From Pseudophaeomoniella oleicola (Eukaryota > Ascomycota > Eurotiomycetes > Phaeomoniellales > Phaeomoniellaceae), in assembly GCA_003868215.1 (NCBI GenBank), contig QWDQ01000042.1, positions 62,001-126,000 of the forward strand: a stretch of 64,000 bases of DNA, given 5' to 3'. Of this stretch, positions 11,375-23,551 are shown piece after piece. A program made the position numbers and the translations under genes. Below the pieces are notes generated by a model. That model worked only from the letters and a program-made list of their open reading frames with translations. It ran no database searches and was not told where the DNA came from. Position 1 is the stretch's first letter; each line of letters starts with the position of its first letter.

Positions 11375-12800
11375 CTACTGTTCCTTCTCCTCCGCCTCCT
11401 TTTTCGATAATTTAGTTTCAATCTCATCCTGAGTGAGGATCTTTACAGCATCCTTAGAATAGACATAACTTGCTCCACTCCAAACGGTTGTAACGGCGAC
11501 GAGGTACCTGGCATCCAGTGTTAGCGGTCTGATGTGATGAATCAGATAAGCAGCTTGCAAAGGGAAGAGGATTGCAAAGATATTACAAAGAGAGGAACAT
11601 GAAAAGAAGCGGTGCCATAGAGTGTTCAAAGCCGAGCAGAACCAGGACTTACTGGAACCCTTCGAATGCCGACGTTAAGCCATAGTCATGCAAGATGGCT
11701 GTAGGGATAACCGGCAAAGCAACACCGGCTCCAACGAGTAACAACTGAAGGAAGGTGTTGTATTTGCTGATCTGCGTGGGTTTAACTTCTGCACTGGGCA
11801 GCGAGAAATCCCAATATCTTGCCATCGTTTTGGGAGGTGGTAGACTGATCCATCTGTAATAGATTGCTGCAACACCCAGGCCAACATCTCTTAAGAGAAT
11901 CAACGACGCAAGCCACCATGGGATGCCGTGCCGCATAGCAAGCGCCACCACACTTATCGTCATTAGTGCTTTGTCTGCCATAGGATCGATGACCGTTCCC
12001 ACAACGGTCTGCATTTGGAACCGACGAGCAATATAGCCATCGATGAGGTCAGTGACGCCTGCATAGAAGAAAAGAGACAAAGCGAGGGTGTGCTGTGATG
12101 TTGCGATGAAATAGCCGACGAATGGAGCGGCTACAAGGCGAGATAATGTGAGGATGTTAGGTACCGTGTAGATGTTCTCGTGTGGGGTGAGACGAGTTAG
12201 AAGCTTCTTAGTCAGAGGTATCTTGCGCTGTCTGTAAAAGCGACTATTAGGCGATTGTCTTAGTATTCCAATAGAACAGGGTATACCTTTCTGTTCCGTT
12301 TGTTCCTCGATCGTCAGAGCGACCAGTTGCCAAAAATCTCACTCCAGTCCTAGGTCTACCAAACCCAGCTCCCTGATCTAGGGGTGACTGTCTGGCTCGA
12401 CCGACGCACAGTGTTGAATTACTAATACACTTTCAGTCATGATCAGGAGTGTGGCCTACCCCAAGATCGGGGAATTGACAGCGCGGAAGCTTTCATACCT
12501 CGTTCGGTTGCGTTCAGATAACGAGTGCATACCAAGCCATGATGTTGGTGCAGGGACCACATAGTGTCTTCTAGCAGCAGGGGTCCCAAAACACGAGGTT
12601 GGCCCAAAGTCCCGAACAGTGAGGCCGGAAGCAGCTATTGGCATTCTCAAGCCATCAGCGTTCCGAGAACGATGCGTCTGCAGCCACAGTCTACTTGTCG
12701 TACCAACACCAAGCCGCTGACCAGAAAGAGAGACCGAAGCAGCGGAATTTCGCAGTCCAGGCATCATCGTCATTGCTTTCTGATTAGAAATCGAGAACAT
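11375..12800 (-). CDS. CRD1: Cardiolipin synthase (CDP-alcohol phosphatidyltransferase)
   Basis: Inner mitochondrial membrane enzyme that joins CDP-diacylglycerol and phosphatidylglycerol to make cardiolipin. Four exons: 12800-12460, 12421-12287, 12231-11653 and 11507-11375, 395 aa. The catalytic motif is complete: D220-x2-D223-G-x2-A-R-x8-G237-x3-D241-x3-D245. Upstream PNILTLSRLVAAPFVGY is the usual first membrane helix; several more hydrophobic segments follow, and the last exon encodes TTVWSGASYVYSKDAVKIL, a family ending. The first 150 residues are Ser/Arg-rich and fit a long mitochondrial presequence. Exons 2-4 are well supported; exon 1 rests on a good donor (GTAGGC), phase and open frame. 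ATG at 12800 is the first in the frame, and M at about 12773 is an alternative start. Confidence 0.9.
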
Positions 12801-14710
12801 AACATCGTATGCCCTCAATCTCCACGAGTCTGAAGTATTTTGAGTTCCGCTTCCGATACCACAATTGCCTTCAAGCTGTGGAATTCGGTATTCAGGAGTT
12901 TCCCTGGTTTCTAAGGGTCTCGTTCACCTTTTCCGTCTCGCTCCTTTTCCAGGCCCAATGCGTCGTGACTTGAATAGCCGCGTTTAGCGACAGGAAGAAA
13001 TTCCGCGCCCTACGTTCCCAAAGAACGGAAAGAGGAAGTAAGATCACTTGCAACCCAAAGAATCCCCCCAACGTCGTATATAATTGCCGCTCAAACTTTC
13101 GTCCTTGCCTCTTTGCTATTCCATTTGCCAAATTGGGAAATAAGGGAATTTGCAAGAAATGACCAACTGGAATGTTGATCAAATTAATTGGACTGAATCC
13201 CGGTCGCTGATTTCCCTCCTCTCGTCGAAGGAAACGAGAAAAGAGCGAAAGGGTGAGAAGAGCTGTTCTGAACAGGTCAAAGATCAACGAAAACAGAAGG
13301 GTGTCAATCGAGAACTCGGCTTGAATAATCAGAGACCTCTCTTTTCCTCGTCTGTATTTCTCGTTGAGAAAAGTAGGTAGGTAGGCAATGCTATTCCCAG
13401 GTAGACAGAATAACAACAGAATCGAATGAGATGAATAATACACCGACAGAACAAGAAGATCAAGAGTCTTGCATTCGAGCCAAGGCAAAGAAATGAAGGC
13501 CCAACGATCTATCGTACAGACGTTTACTGTCTGTCCCTCAGAGAAAGAGACGTCAGCACCAATTGAAGGGAAAACAACCAGAATCTCCGACTTCTGCATC
13601 CCCGCATAGACCCTTTCCAAAACAGGAGATTAGTAAGAAGTCATTAAAGAAAAAGACTCGTTTTTAGCTACGAAGTATTACGAATATGATGGGAGGTCGC
13701 GGATACAACGTAACCAGAGAGGCGTGTCGGACTACAGGTATTAAAATACGCTCTTAGGAGGCCTAGCAATAGTATACATTCTGGACCTCTCGACGCGGTC
13801 ACGGCCTAGCTATGTCTGGGAAAGAAAAAGGGCCACTTGAGTGAAATGCATTGATACAATTGAAGGATGAGCCTCTATCGATCACCCAAAATCCATGATA
13901 CCCCATGTCCGGCCCAAAGCAAATCCGTTGACGTCCTAGGATCCCATATGTCGCCATGGTTTCGCCGTAGTCCCTCAGTTCTATTTCCGTTTTCCCAGAA
14001 CCTAACAATTTTTGAGGTCAGAAGAAAACGCCATGATGACCCAGAGAAATAGCAATTTGTTTTCCACCTCGACCTCACCAATCGGACTGCGAAATGCCCT
14101 ATGAGCGCAGATAGCGAAACCTTGACAACGAAGCAGAACAGAAAAAGAACCCATGCGCTCGGAGATTGCACTTGAGCAACACTGCAGCCCTCGAGTTGAA
14201 GAAAATCGTGAACGGAGAAGATGTGTTTCGATAACGAAGATCCCGCGTAATAGTGTCAGCGCTGGCGATGCGAATTCGAACAAGCGACGTAAGGTCTGCG
14301 TAAAGCTCCATGCCATGCTAGTGCGGTGCAAGTGCGGTATTGTTGTCGTGGTCACGCCAATGGACTCAGCGACCTCCCATATTGATAGATACGTAAAGCA
14401 GACGATGCAAAGCAACAAGTATGCCTTGACACATAATAATGCGATAATTGTACTTCGAATCAAACGAACCAGAGTAGCCCCACGCATGGAAACGCAGTGG
14501 GCTCAGCCATCAATACCACCGAATACAGCTAGAAATGCCGCAATATGGATCTCTTCGGCCATCTGACAAAGAGGGAACACACAGCTGAAGCAATTCTATT
14601 GATACTGTAGTACCATCCGTCATCCCCGGGTGATCTGATCTGAGAAAGCCTTCGACAAATATTGCGGATGACGAGCGTGTGTCTCACCGATGGAAACAGG
14701 AGAGGATCGC
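12801..14710. other. Intergenic region CRD1-WOPR gene
   Basis: A 1.9-kb gap that holds the CRD1 promoter and the 3' region of the WOPR gene. A 242-codon minus-strand ORF at 12892-13620 and a 161-codon one at 14002-14487 are open but match no family, and their Leu/Phe/Ser richness is what a CT-rich strand gives by chance. A GTAGGTAGGTAGG motif lies at about 13374. Confidence 0.55.
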
Positions 14711-16087
14711 TCATATCTGTTGTTGATTAGAAGTGCTGCTGCTCCAGGACGGCATCGGCCCGCCAGTGGGATAGTGACCATGACCCAGAGCTGAGGGAGT
14801 TCCGTTCATATTGTAATACGCTCCTCGATCGCTAGAGCCAGGGTACATTGGTTGACCAACATGCTGATCCCGTCGCTCGCCGTTCTGAGCAGGTGAAGGC
14901 TGCATCGAACGTCGGCTGTCCATGGATTGACTGTGTCCACTCCCGTAAGTTCCCGAACCGTATGCTGGAGGACCTCGAGAATCGATCCCTGCGGGACTTG
15001 GATGCGATATCTGCCGCGGTGGGATACTCGCTTGGGGGTACAACGAGGGGTGTGGAGGTTGACTCCGGCTCGGGAGATTGGTAGTCAAAGAAGCCATGGT
15101 TGGGGGCATGGAACTCGCAGCATTGCTGGCCATGGGTTCGTAGCCACGGTTGTATGGGGATGGACCAGGGAAAGAGTCGTATTCAGACTTATGAGCAGGG
15201 GCTGTCACAGGCTGTCCAAGATAATTTTGCGCCGACACCCCCACACCATAGCTCGGAGGACCACTGCTGCTTGGGTAGAAAGAAGGAGTGGGATACTGGG
15301 GATTGTGTCCATAGAACCCAGTAGGAGCAGGCATGCCGTATCCCGGTGCACCCATCATTGGGCCGCCGCGGTATGGGTAAGCCGCTTGATTTGCATCACG
15401 GGCGCCTTCGATGGTCTCATCGCTTTCTTCGATAGGTGATCTGAAACTTTGCTTTGTAGTGAGTTCCGGTCTAGGTCGAATGAAGCTAAGGCTTTCTGTC
15501 TGCGTTGGCGTCCGAAGGCTCCCATTAAGAACATCCTGGACATTGTAGTAGGATACAAGATGATGTGTAACTCCCTGAACAGTCACACTCATCGTCTTCT
15601 TGACTAGGCCATTATCTTTGAAACCGTACGAATCAATGAGCGATCCTATCAACGAGCGCTCCATCTCCGTTGGCGTTCGCGCATTGTCGAAATTGGAGTT
15701 CGACAGTGTTGGTGAGTACTGACCATCTCCCTCGGGTCTTGGGTATGGCTCGCCCGGCCTCGTCGGTCTTCTATTCTTCTTCATCGCTCGTTTCTTTTCA
15801 CCCGGCGGAAAAGGCTTGTCGAGTTCGCGATAGACGAGAAAGTTACCCAAGATCCGACTGGGCGACCAGGTCACTCCATCGGTCCATCGCTTGATCCCTG
15901 ATGCGTTCTCCTCGTATATGAAGACAGAGCCACTTCTGATCAACTGGTTCCTCTCGCGGTCGTGCGGTCGCCGAGGGACGTGAGATAGTTGCCCTGTGAG
16001 GCAAGCTTCGAAGAGAATGAGCGCATCCTGAGTGGTGTTTACATGGCCAGTGAATGTCGGCTGTAACGCAGCCGTGCCTGTTGACAT
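14711..16087 (-). CDS. SGE1: WOPR-domain transcription factor (Ryp1/Sge1/Wor1 class)
   Basis: Master regulator of morphology, conidiation and virulence genes in ascomycetes (Candida Wor1, Histoplasma Ryp1, Fusarium Sge1, Botrytis Reg1). One exon, 458 aa from the ATG at 16087; a start five codons upstream is not conserved. WOPRa (about residues 9-100) is nearly identical to the family: TGHVNTTQDALILFEACLTG, LSHVPRRPHDRER, SGSVFIYEENASGIKRWTDG, WSPSRILGNFLVYREL, followed by the basic KKRAMKKNRRPTRPGEP. WOPRb (about 155-210) has KKTMSVTVQG, HLVSYYNVQDVLNG and SFIRPRPEL. The C-terminal half is a disordered Gly/Pro/Ser/Tyr/Gln region typical of Ryp1-type proteins. The length and domain order fit Ryp1/Sge1 rather than the shorter Gti1/Pac2 paralogue. 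A 7.5-kb gene-free region lies upstream. Confidence 0.95.
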   Translation of the reverse strand: MSTGTAALQPTFTGHVNTTQDALILFEACLTGQLSHVPRRPHDRERNQLIRSGSVFIYEENASGIKRWTDGVTWSPSRILGNFLVYRELDKPFPPGEKKRAMKKNRRPTRPGEPYPRPEGDGQYSPTLSNSNFDNARTPTEMERSLIGSLIDSYGFKDNGLVKKTMSVTVQGVTHHLVSYYNVQDVLNGSLRTPTQTESLSFIRPRPELTTKQSFRSPIEESDETIEGARDANQAAYPYRGGPMMGAPGYGMPAPTGFYGHNPQYPTPSFYPSSSGPPSYGVGVSAQNYLGQPVTAPAHKSEYDSFPGPSPYNRGYEPMASNAASSMPPTMASLTTNLPSRSQPPHPSLYPQASIPPRQISHPSPAGIDSRGPPAYGSGTYGSGHSQSMDSRRSMQPSPAQNGERRDQHVGQPMYPGSSDRGAYYNMNGTPSALGHGHYPTGGPMPSWSSSTSNQQQI

Positions 16088-19000
16088 CGTGAAGAGGCGC
16101 ACTTGACGATGCGAGTATGGAGAGAGTCGTTATTGTTGTTGGAGGGAAGAAAGTTGAGCTTATGTCAGAGGGAAAGTAAGTGGTCAACTCAATCCAGGAA
16201 GAGTCGTGGAAGCGGTTATATAAGAGTTCCAGATGCAGACGCAGAGTAATGCGGGAGTGTGGCAGCAGACTCTAACTCTGTGACTTGGGAAATGATGTCC
16301 GCGGGGAAGCAGCCTAGACAATAACCACCGAAATCAGAACTCTCTGCTGAATTCGTCAAAACAGTCGACAACAAGAGAAATGTGCGCGGCGCAAAGTCAG
16401 TCTGAAGAGAAATCCGTAAACCCTCGCTGCCTTCCGAAAGTTAGAGGAGACGGCTTTGAAACCTCTTAGCGATGAGAAACGTTGCGCACGACGCTCAATA
16501 AGCAATAGAATGTCGAGGCAAACGAAGCCATGCACCAGATTTGAAGTCTCAGGTTATCTGCACAATGGATCCCTGCCCGCACGTGTCGCAAGATCGGACC
16601 TTGAAGCAAATCCTACGACAAGACCTTGACGATGTCGTAAGAGATCGACGAGAGAGCACTGGTGTTTGCAGTCAGTATCATCTGAAACCTCAAGCGAGTG
16701 GTCGATCAAGATTCGAGATCACCATGTGCGTTGCAGACGAAGGAGACGAAGTGAACGAGTGGGACCGCGTGTGAAGCTGCTTGTCCCCAAATCTGCGAAC
16801 ACCAGGACACTAGAGAGAGTGCAAATGGGGTACCACAGGATGATGGGGAAAGCTTGGAAAGATAAACGTTGAAGCGTAACCTTGAGATCACCAAGAGGGA
16901 GAAGCGCAAAAGTTTTGAGCTTATTAGCCCTCCACTCACGGGCAAATCTCCCAATGGCGACGATCGTAGTCAGGATCTAATTCCCAACTGAGGAATGAAA
17001 TCAGCAGGTTTGGGGGGAAAGGGCTGGTGGTCCGCTAGATCAACAAGCTTTGTATGTTTTTGTTGTTTTGTAAAAGTATGGGAACTTTGCAGATAGCCTG
17101 AAGCTTAATACCGCGTTCAGACTAGAAAGGGGGGGGTAGAAGGGATTTGCAGCGTCGCATACGACCATCCAATATGTAAGGTCGAAATGATCCCTCGAAT
17201 CGAGCGATACAACCAAGATCAAGAAGAAAGAGGAAAGCTCATGACTTACGATAGAAAGAAGCCCGTGGGCAGTCGTCGGGGGACTATGAAAATCTCTGTT
17301 TTCTCGAACCGGGCAGTGCCGTCACGGCACTTGACCAAATACCGAAGCACAAAAGGCAGCGTGAGGTGGGTCGCAATACCTTGTGTGTCGATATCCTTAC
17401 CCTGAAAGATGAAAGTAGAGTGGATTTTGAGTCTACCCGATCTCTCAATAAGGTATGCCTGTCGTCCCGGGATTGGAAGCCCTGCTGGAGTAAGCTCATT
17501 GTACCTGACTTCGGCCTGGGGTATACGTTACAATGTTAAGAGAAGGTTTCGAGAGATCTCGGATTTCTCCACTGTTCGTCCTCTGAAAAGATCAAAGGTC
17601 GCTCAAACCAAGAGACGTGATGATACAAGATAAGTTGATGTTGAGAGGCTCAGCCTCGTCGGGAGATATGCAAAAAGAAGCGAAAGTTTGGACACCTGTA
17701 GGGAATCGCCACTTGCCACGCTCTGAAGGGAATATGTAATGCGAGCAACTTGGCTGACGCACAGTAGCAGGGCGGTCTCTTTGGTCCGTCGTTTGACTAA
17801 AAGCAGACGGCTCCCGAGCCAAGAAGGGAAGCGGCGTTGTTGTGAATCCAGAATTTACTGATGACAGGGGTTGCGTCGTCCACGATCTTCACGATGGCTG
17901 GAATAGCCAGAGTCTGACAAGCAAAGAAGTCTTCTCGAATGCCGGGAGATCTGGGGGCCCTCGAACCTCAGGTGGGAATCGGACCCGGAAATGCAGTTTC
18001 AGAATAGCAGCCCAGATTGGATCAGCTATCTTTCGTTCCTAGCTGCTTTTCCTTGAGGGAAGTGATGATATAGCGGTTCTCTATTGTATTGGGTCTCCGC
18101 TCTAGAATTAGTTATCAGTACAAGTGAATTGGAGGATCGAAACAACCTCTCAAAGTGACGATCGGGTGAAACACGGCAGCGCGGACAGGGCCAAAGTTGA
18201 GCACAATAGGGTTGGAGCCTTACTGAAAGGCCAGCTGTAAAATTTGGCAATACCTAATGCCACCTTTTTTTCTCTTGGACTTTGCTGATGGTGGAGAGAG
18301 GTGTGAAGAGAGAGTTTAGCTAAAGCACTGGTAAGTTGGGTCCAAGGAAGGCGCTACTGTTTAAGTCTGAGGACAGCGAAGAAAGCTAGCCAAGTGCCAG
18401 TCTATAATCGCAAATACCGCTCGGGTATCTCTCGCAAGCGTGATCGAGGTTGAACACAATTTGGATTGTGGTGTAATTTTGCGTTCCAATCCAGTCCGGG
18501 GTATTGTTGATTTCTTAAATCTTCCGTTTTTGAAAAGAACTAAGCAGACGTCGAAACCAGCCAATGAATGGCGAGGACGTCGAGCTTCGTTTCGATCACG
18601 CCCAATGAGTAGATTCTGCGGTAGTTTGTCGGGACTACCCTCCTGCGGTGCTGGAAGCCCTGCAGCAGTATGTTGGCCAATGCTGACTTCTTATTTTTAC
18701 TTTCTGCTCGCGGGAGAATATGCTGGATTCTGTTTTGTGTTCGGGGGAAGGGTGTGAAGGGGGGTCTTGCGGTTGAGAGCTAAGGGTTGGCAGGGGTCAA
18801 GGCAGGGTAACGTAGTACGCTTCGAGAAAATGGGCAGAGTCGATCTACTGCACACTGGAGAGCGCAAGTTGGGGGATCCACACCACGGATACGTAGTACC
18901 CAGCATCCACTGCGTCGATCGTCAATCGCCGCCCGTGTCCACCGAGCCACTTAGTCTATGAATGCTTTTCACCCAATCTGCCTAGGCTCTAGCTTGACGG

Positions 19001-22000
19001 TAGCGACACTAATGAACAATGCCACAATTCTTCGTCGATGTTGGTATATTCCCCACGGAAGATGACAAGGTGATTGATTTTCCAATACAGGCACGCAGCG
19101 GAGAAAGCCCTCTGGGACACCCAAGAAGGTAGTAGTAACAACAGTAAGACCGAGTAACACCCGCCGGGGTTATTGAACTAGTCCAGCTGAAAAAGAAACA
19201 AAGCACAGAAAAGATCGATGGTACGTTGGGCAGACAATCTCGTGCGTTGAGACGGCCGGCCGCTGGAGATTTTGACTAAGCGATACTGCTAACATTGGGT
19301 GTAGTCGGGACAGTAATGCCAGCCAGCATGAGACATTACTATGGGACGAGCTTTGGGGGAGGGAACGGCTTGTCTGTGCGGGAAAGTTTGTGATCTCGAC
19401 TTCTGAACTCTATGTGAATGAGCTCTACAGATGTAGCATTTGAAATGAATAGGCTTTCTTCAAATTGTAGGGGTCGACTCTTCAACTAATGGATTCCTGA
19501 TAGCCCTAAGGTAACGAATGGATCGAATACTGGAGATGGATGGTTGGCAGCAGCTGTCAATTAAGGCGGATTGAGAGAATGAGTGAGTGAGTGAGAGAGA
19601 CAAGACACGGTCGCTTTCCCCTCCTCTTTGCTTGATGATGTCCTCTGGACTCCGGGCTCTGGGTTTGAACGAAGACGACTTTTTTGCAATCGCGTGTGCG
19701 TCGCGTTAAGCGTTTGAACGATGACAAGGTTTTCAGGGTTGAGCGAAATGCTTTTTCGCTAAGTTAAACAACCCGGAAGTTACGTTGAAACAGAATTTCA
19801 ACCGTTGAAGGCGCGTTATGCGACAGCGAAGTTCTATTCTCTTCCCTTTTCTGTCTTCTTACTTTCTCATTTGGCTGAGAGAAGAGAAGAAGGAGGAAAA
19901 AAGAGCGGAGAAGGTGAAGCGGTCAGAGGAAAAGCTGCGGCGTGACAGTTCTCCGCTTTCGTCTACTGCCTACGTACGTGATTCTGATTCTGGTATGCCG
20001 GATCTCTGTACGACCTATATCATGTCCATCAGTTACCAGGTAATCATGTATGATGTATGTACGTACATGCTCTCTACTTGGCCGAGAGCTTACATCCTAT
20101 GATGCCTGTACAGTTGTCGTACGGGCATGTCATCCGATCACTTACGGAATCGAAATCATTGGGCACGTTACCGTTAGCTCATCTTTTCATTGACGCCTCT
20201 CCCTTCCAGAACAGGGACCTTTCCAAGAAACCAAGAAAGCAGCGCCAGGTCAAGTGGTTTGAGTCATAGGAGAGTCCGTTTCACTGCGAGGATACCCGAG
20301 TCATGGGAGTTGGACCCTAATGGTCCTCTCGCGCGCGACAGAATGGCTGCGTTCAAACGTCCTGAACCCAGCATGGGACGATCGTGCCGCGAGCGTGGTT
20401 CTCAGAGCCAATTGGTTCGATGCGGGTGTAATCGTGAGCCTGCCTCGCTGGTCAATATCACAAGGTGCTGGACATGTCCCCTGTTCATCCGATCCTGCTT
20501 CTCGCTAGATAACTCATCCCCGTCATAATTCAACATCCCAAGATCATTGTGGGACAAATTCAGCTGAATCGGTTAGTCTCAGTAATCCACCGCAAGCCAT
20601 GACTTCCTACGTACAGTAATATGATGCCACCCAGCGATTCATGTGTCTACATGAAATGGTGGAATCAATCATTCTTTATAGCTCTGTTATATGCAGTGCA
20701 CTCGATGTACCTTAGACGTGAAGTAGCTGTCATACGGTGGATACTGCCTTGACCTGTTTTGAGGCACGTCATGGAAGAGGAGCGTTGCATGCCCGACCCT
20801 CGATATCGCATGCTTGAGAGTGAGTCTTTTGGTCTCTTGGTTGGCCTGTCTCGCAGAAAGTAGGCGGTAAATAGGACCAAAAAAGTCGACCGAGTTGGTC
20901 AAGCAAATGATGGATGATTTGGCCAGTAAGCACCTTAAAGCCATGATTACCTGTCTCCCGAATCAGTCTTGTATCAGCCATGCCCGCCGAACGCCATCTG
21001 AGACACCGGAACCTATAATACTGGTGGAATCTCCGGCCTTCAGGCGGTCTAATCCTAGATTTTAAGCACGATATGGGCATAATGCGGTCTTCCAGCAGTC
21101 AGCACCGATCCGACCAGTATATTACACCGCTGGGACCAAAGACGGAAGCAGTAGGGTCAAGATGCTGGTAAGTTAGCATCCTGATAGGAAACGCAGGTGT
21201 GTTACCCTTTCGTTTCTCTTTCTTTTCTTCCTTTCCCCTCTTTCTGCTCATATCTCGACTGTCGCAAATCTCCGAGCGAACCGGGAAATTCCCAGTGTCG
21301 TTCCGTATTCGTATTTTGTCAAAAATGAGGTGACATCTGCCGACGCCTAGGAGAGTGATCCGCCGGCCTGAGTCGTGGAACCGCCTTTGCCTGCCCTTGT
21401 CGTTACCTGTGCCAGCCTCAGCAGCCTCGCCAGGATTCCGACAGTCTGGTTTCGAAGTGGCCCTCTTACCGCTTCTTATGACATTGGTGGGAACTTGTCC
21501 TTGATTAGTGTGTCTTAGGTTTCAGCTTGCCCGGATCCGATGGATACGTGCGTGCATATAAGTACCTTAACGTAGGTCAGTATAGGTACACCAGTCACAA
21601 ATTATTGATGCCGCTCTCGAATCATGATATCGAAGTCATCGGGGTCGTCCCATACCATGGGCCTCTAACACTCCCGCAGAAGATGCCACTTAGGGGCATG
21701 ATCACACGAGGAGCTGACAAGGCTGTGAGAACCGAGGTGGCTGTAGAACTGATCTCGATATAGATCATGTGCTCGCAGTGGTTGTTGAGTGATCCTGCTT
21801 GTGGAGCGATCATCGATTAGGGGATCTGAGGCCCCTACAAACGTTGTACACTGTGGGTAGTCCGATTTCCTCGGAGGCAACATCGGCCCCTACTAAGGTA
21901 GGTAGGTATCCATGCGCTTGTAATAACCTGTCGTCAACTACTGGTCACGACTTGCCAGGAGGGTCATGCCGCTTGCACAGAACATGCATGAATAAGTCGC

Positions 22001-23551
22001 AGTAAAAAGCATTGACTAATGCCGCCTACGAAATTTTGACATGAGACCGTTAGGGATCTAGTCGATCGATCTTGGTTTAGCCTCATGGCATCTACGCGTA
22101 TTCACCACGATATTCTCATCACATTTGTGTATCAAGCGAGCCAAAGCCGGTGAGATACATGAGGTAGCCGTAGAATGAATGACAGCCTGCGGCCCGGTCG
22201 CCGCATACTCCGTCATGCACCTCAAATGGAAGTCGCGATTCTACAAGGATGCAAGGAGCTTCTGTGCCTCTTGTATCTGCAGCCTTCCAAACTGAAAATA
22301 GACGCTTCTTTGGTGCCGCAAGGGTTCGTGCTTTTCCGGCGGTACACAAACGGCAATAAGGGGAGCTTTCTTGAATAACTGGATGGTAGTGAGCTTTGAA
22401 ATTCCATCTGCAGATGATGGTAAAGTAGAGAAATCCGACCCTGAAACGGGCAGGAATTCGATGGCAAAGCGGCTAGGCGGTTGTAATACCTCAGAAGATC
22501 TGTTCCTCATTAGGTGGACCAGGTCGACGCACTATCAGCCGAGTGGCTTCTTCCACCAAACTAGTCTGGTTGTTATTGCTTCTGCATCAGAGATCGTACA
22601 TAGAGTCGTATTCTCTGGCTGGGACGATCCTTGCGGAGAGCGGTGAGGGATCAAATTCTCTGAATCACTTAGACCTTTTTCATTCCACTTTTCCCTGCTG
22701 TTGGCTATGTTAGCCAAGGCGATTGGTTCAAACAAGGCCGTCTTTTCCAGTCTGTACTGAATAGCCGACCTGCGGTATGGGGTCAGTAGTTGTGGTTAAC
22801 CCCCTTGCTTGCAGCGTTTGCTTGCAGAGTCTGCGTGCTCAGTGCTTCTCTATCCTGTTCTCCTCCTCTTCCTCCTTCTCCCCTGGTATCCCCATCAGGC
22901 AGGTGGACCATATGACCGATCCGATCTCTTTCCCCTGGACTGATTTAGTGTGCGCGGTTGTAGCGAGGGAATGTCGCGAGGGACACGAACGGCATGATGT
23001 TGAAAGAAGGATTTTGACTTCCAACTGGTCCAAGGCTTTTTCGCCATTGACTTCCCATCGATCTTGAGATTAGACACTCTATCGTAATGGCGAAAGCCAG
23101 TCCTCAGGAGTCTCCCATGGAAAAGGGAAATAGAAGAGAGCCCCCATGCACACTTCGGCCGGCCCGCCGAAATGGTGACTTGACATGTGCTCCGGCTGGC
23201 GCGCTTGTGATGCATAAATATCTGCAGGCTGGGCCACTCCCGTGGAAGGACGTGGCAGACCCCGTGCATTGTTGAAGTTAGTGGTACAGTACCTTTGGTA
23301 CAAACTGCACGTCGTACGCCACTCGCGCGGGATTGCAAGAAGTCGTTTTGTGGGTCCTACATTCCCTTCAATATCATCTCCCTGATGAATGCCTGTGAAT
23401 TGGATTGCCCAAGAAGAATGCGCTACTATTGTCGTATTCTTCGACACTGATATATCTCTGTCAACCGTGGACTGCGCTATTGCACCTACAAACCCCGCTA
23501 TTCAAACACTCCAACCCAGGGTATGCCCTTCTACTTGCTCCTGTATAGACA
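16088..23551. promoter_or_regulatory. 7.5-kb gene-free region upstream of the WOPR regulator
   Basis: The longest gap in the window, between the WOPR start codon (16087, minus) and the TDP1 3' end (23552, minus). Only short, mutually overlapping ORFs (about 60-120 codons) occur, none with family resemblance. It carries purine-rich tracts near 19570-19620 and 19870-19920 that would be pyrimidine-rich on the WOPR sense strand, as at fungal transcription start regions, and many short upstream ATGs. In Candida the WOR1 upstream region is unusually long with a long 5' UTR, so a long leader and control region is the likely reading; this is inference. Undetected RNA genes or fast-evolving small genes cannot be excluded. 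Confidence 0.5.

Noticed and set aside
12892-13620. 242-codon minus-strand ORF between CRD1 and the WOPR gene
   Set aside because: Leu/Phe/Ser-rich composition fits a chance opening on a CT-rich strand; no motif, no family, no promoter signal.
14002-14487. 161-codon minus-strand ORF
   Set aside because: Low-information composition, starts at the edge of other overlapping ORFs, no recognisable domain.
20190-20528. 112-codon ORF in the WOPR upstream region
   Set aside because: Mixed Arg/Ser composition, no start context, no domain; overlaps a second ORF in another frame.
22371-22646. 91-codon ORF with moderately gene-like codons
   Set aside because: No ATG at the frame start, overlaps minus-strand ORFs of equal length, and no family is recognised.
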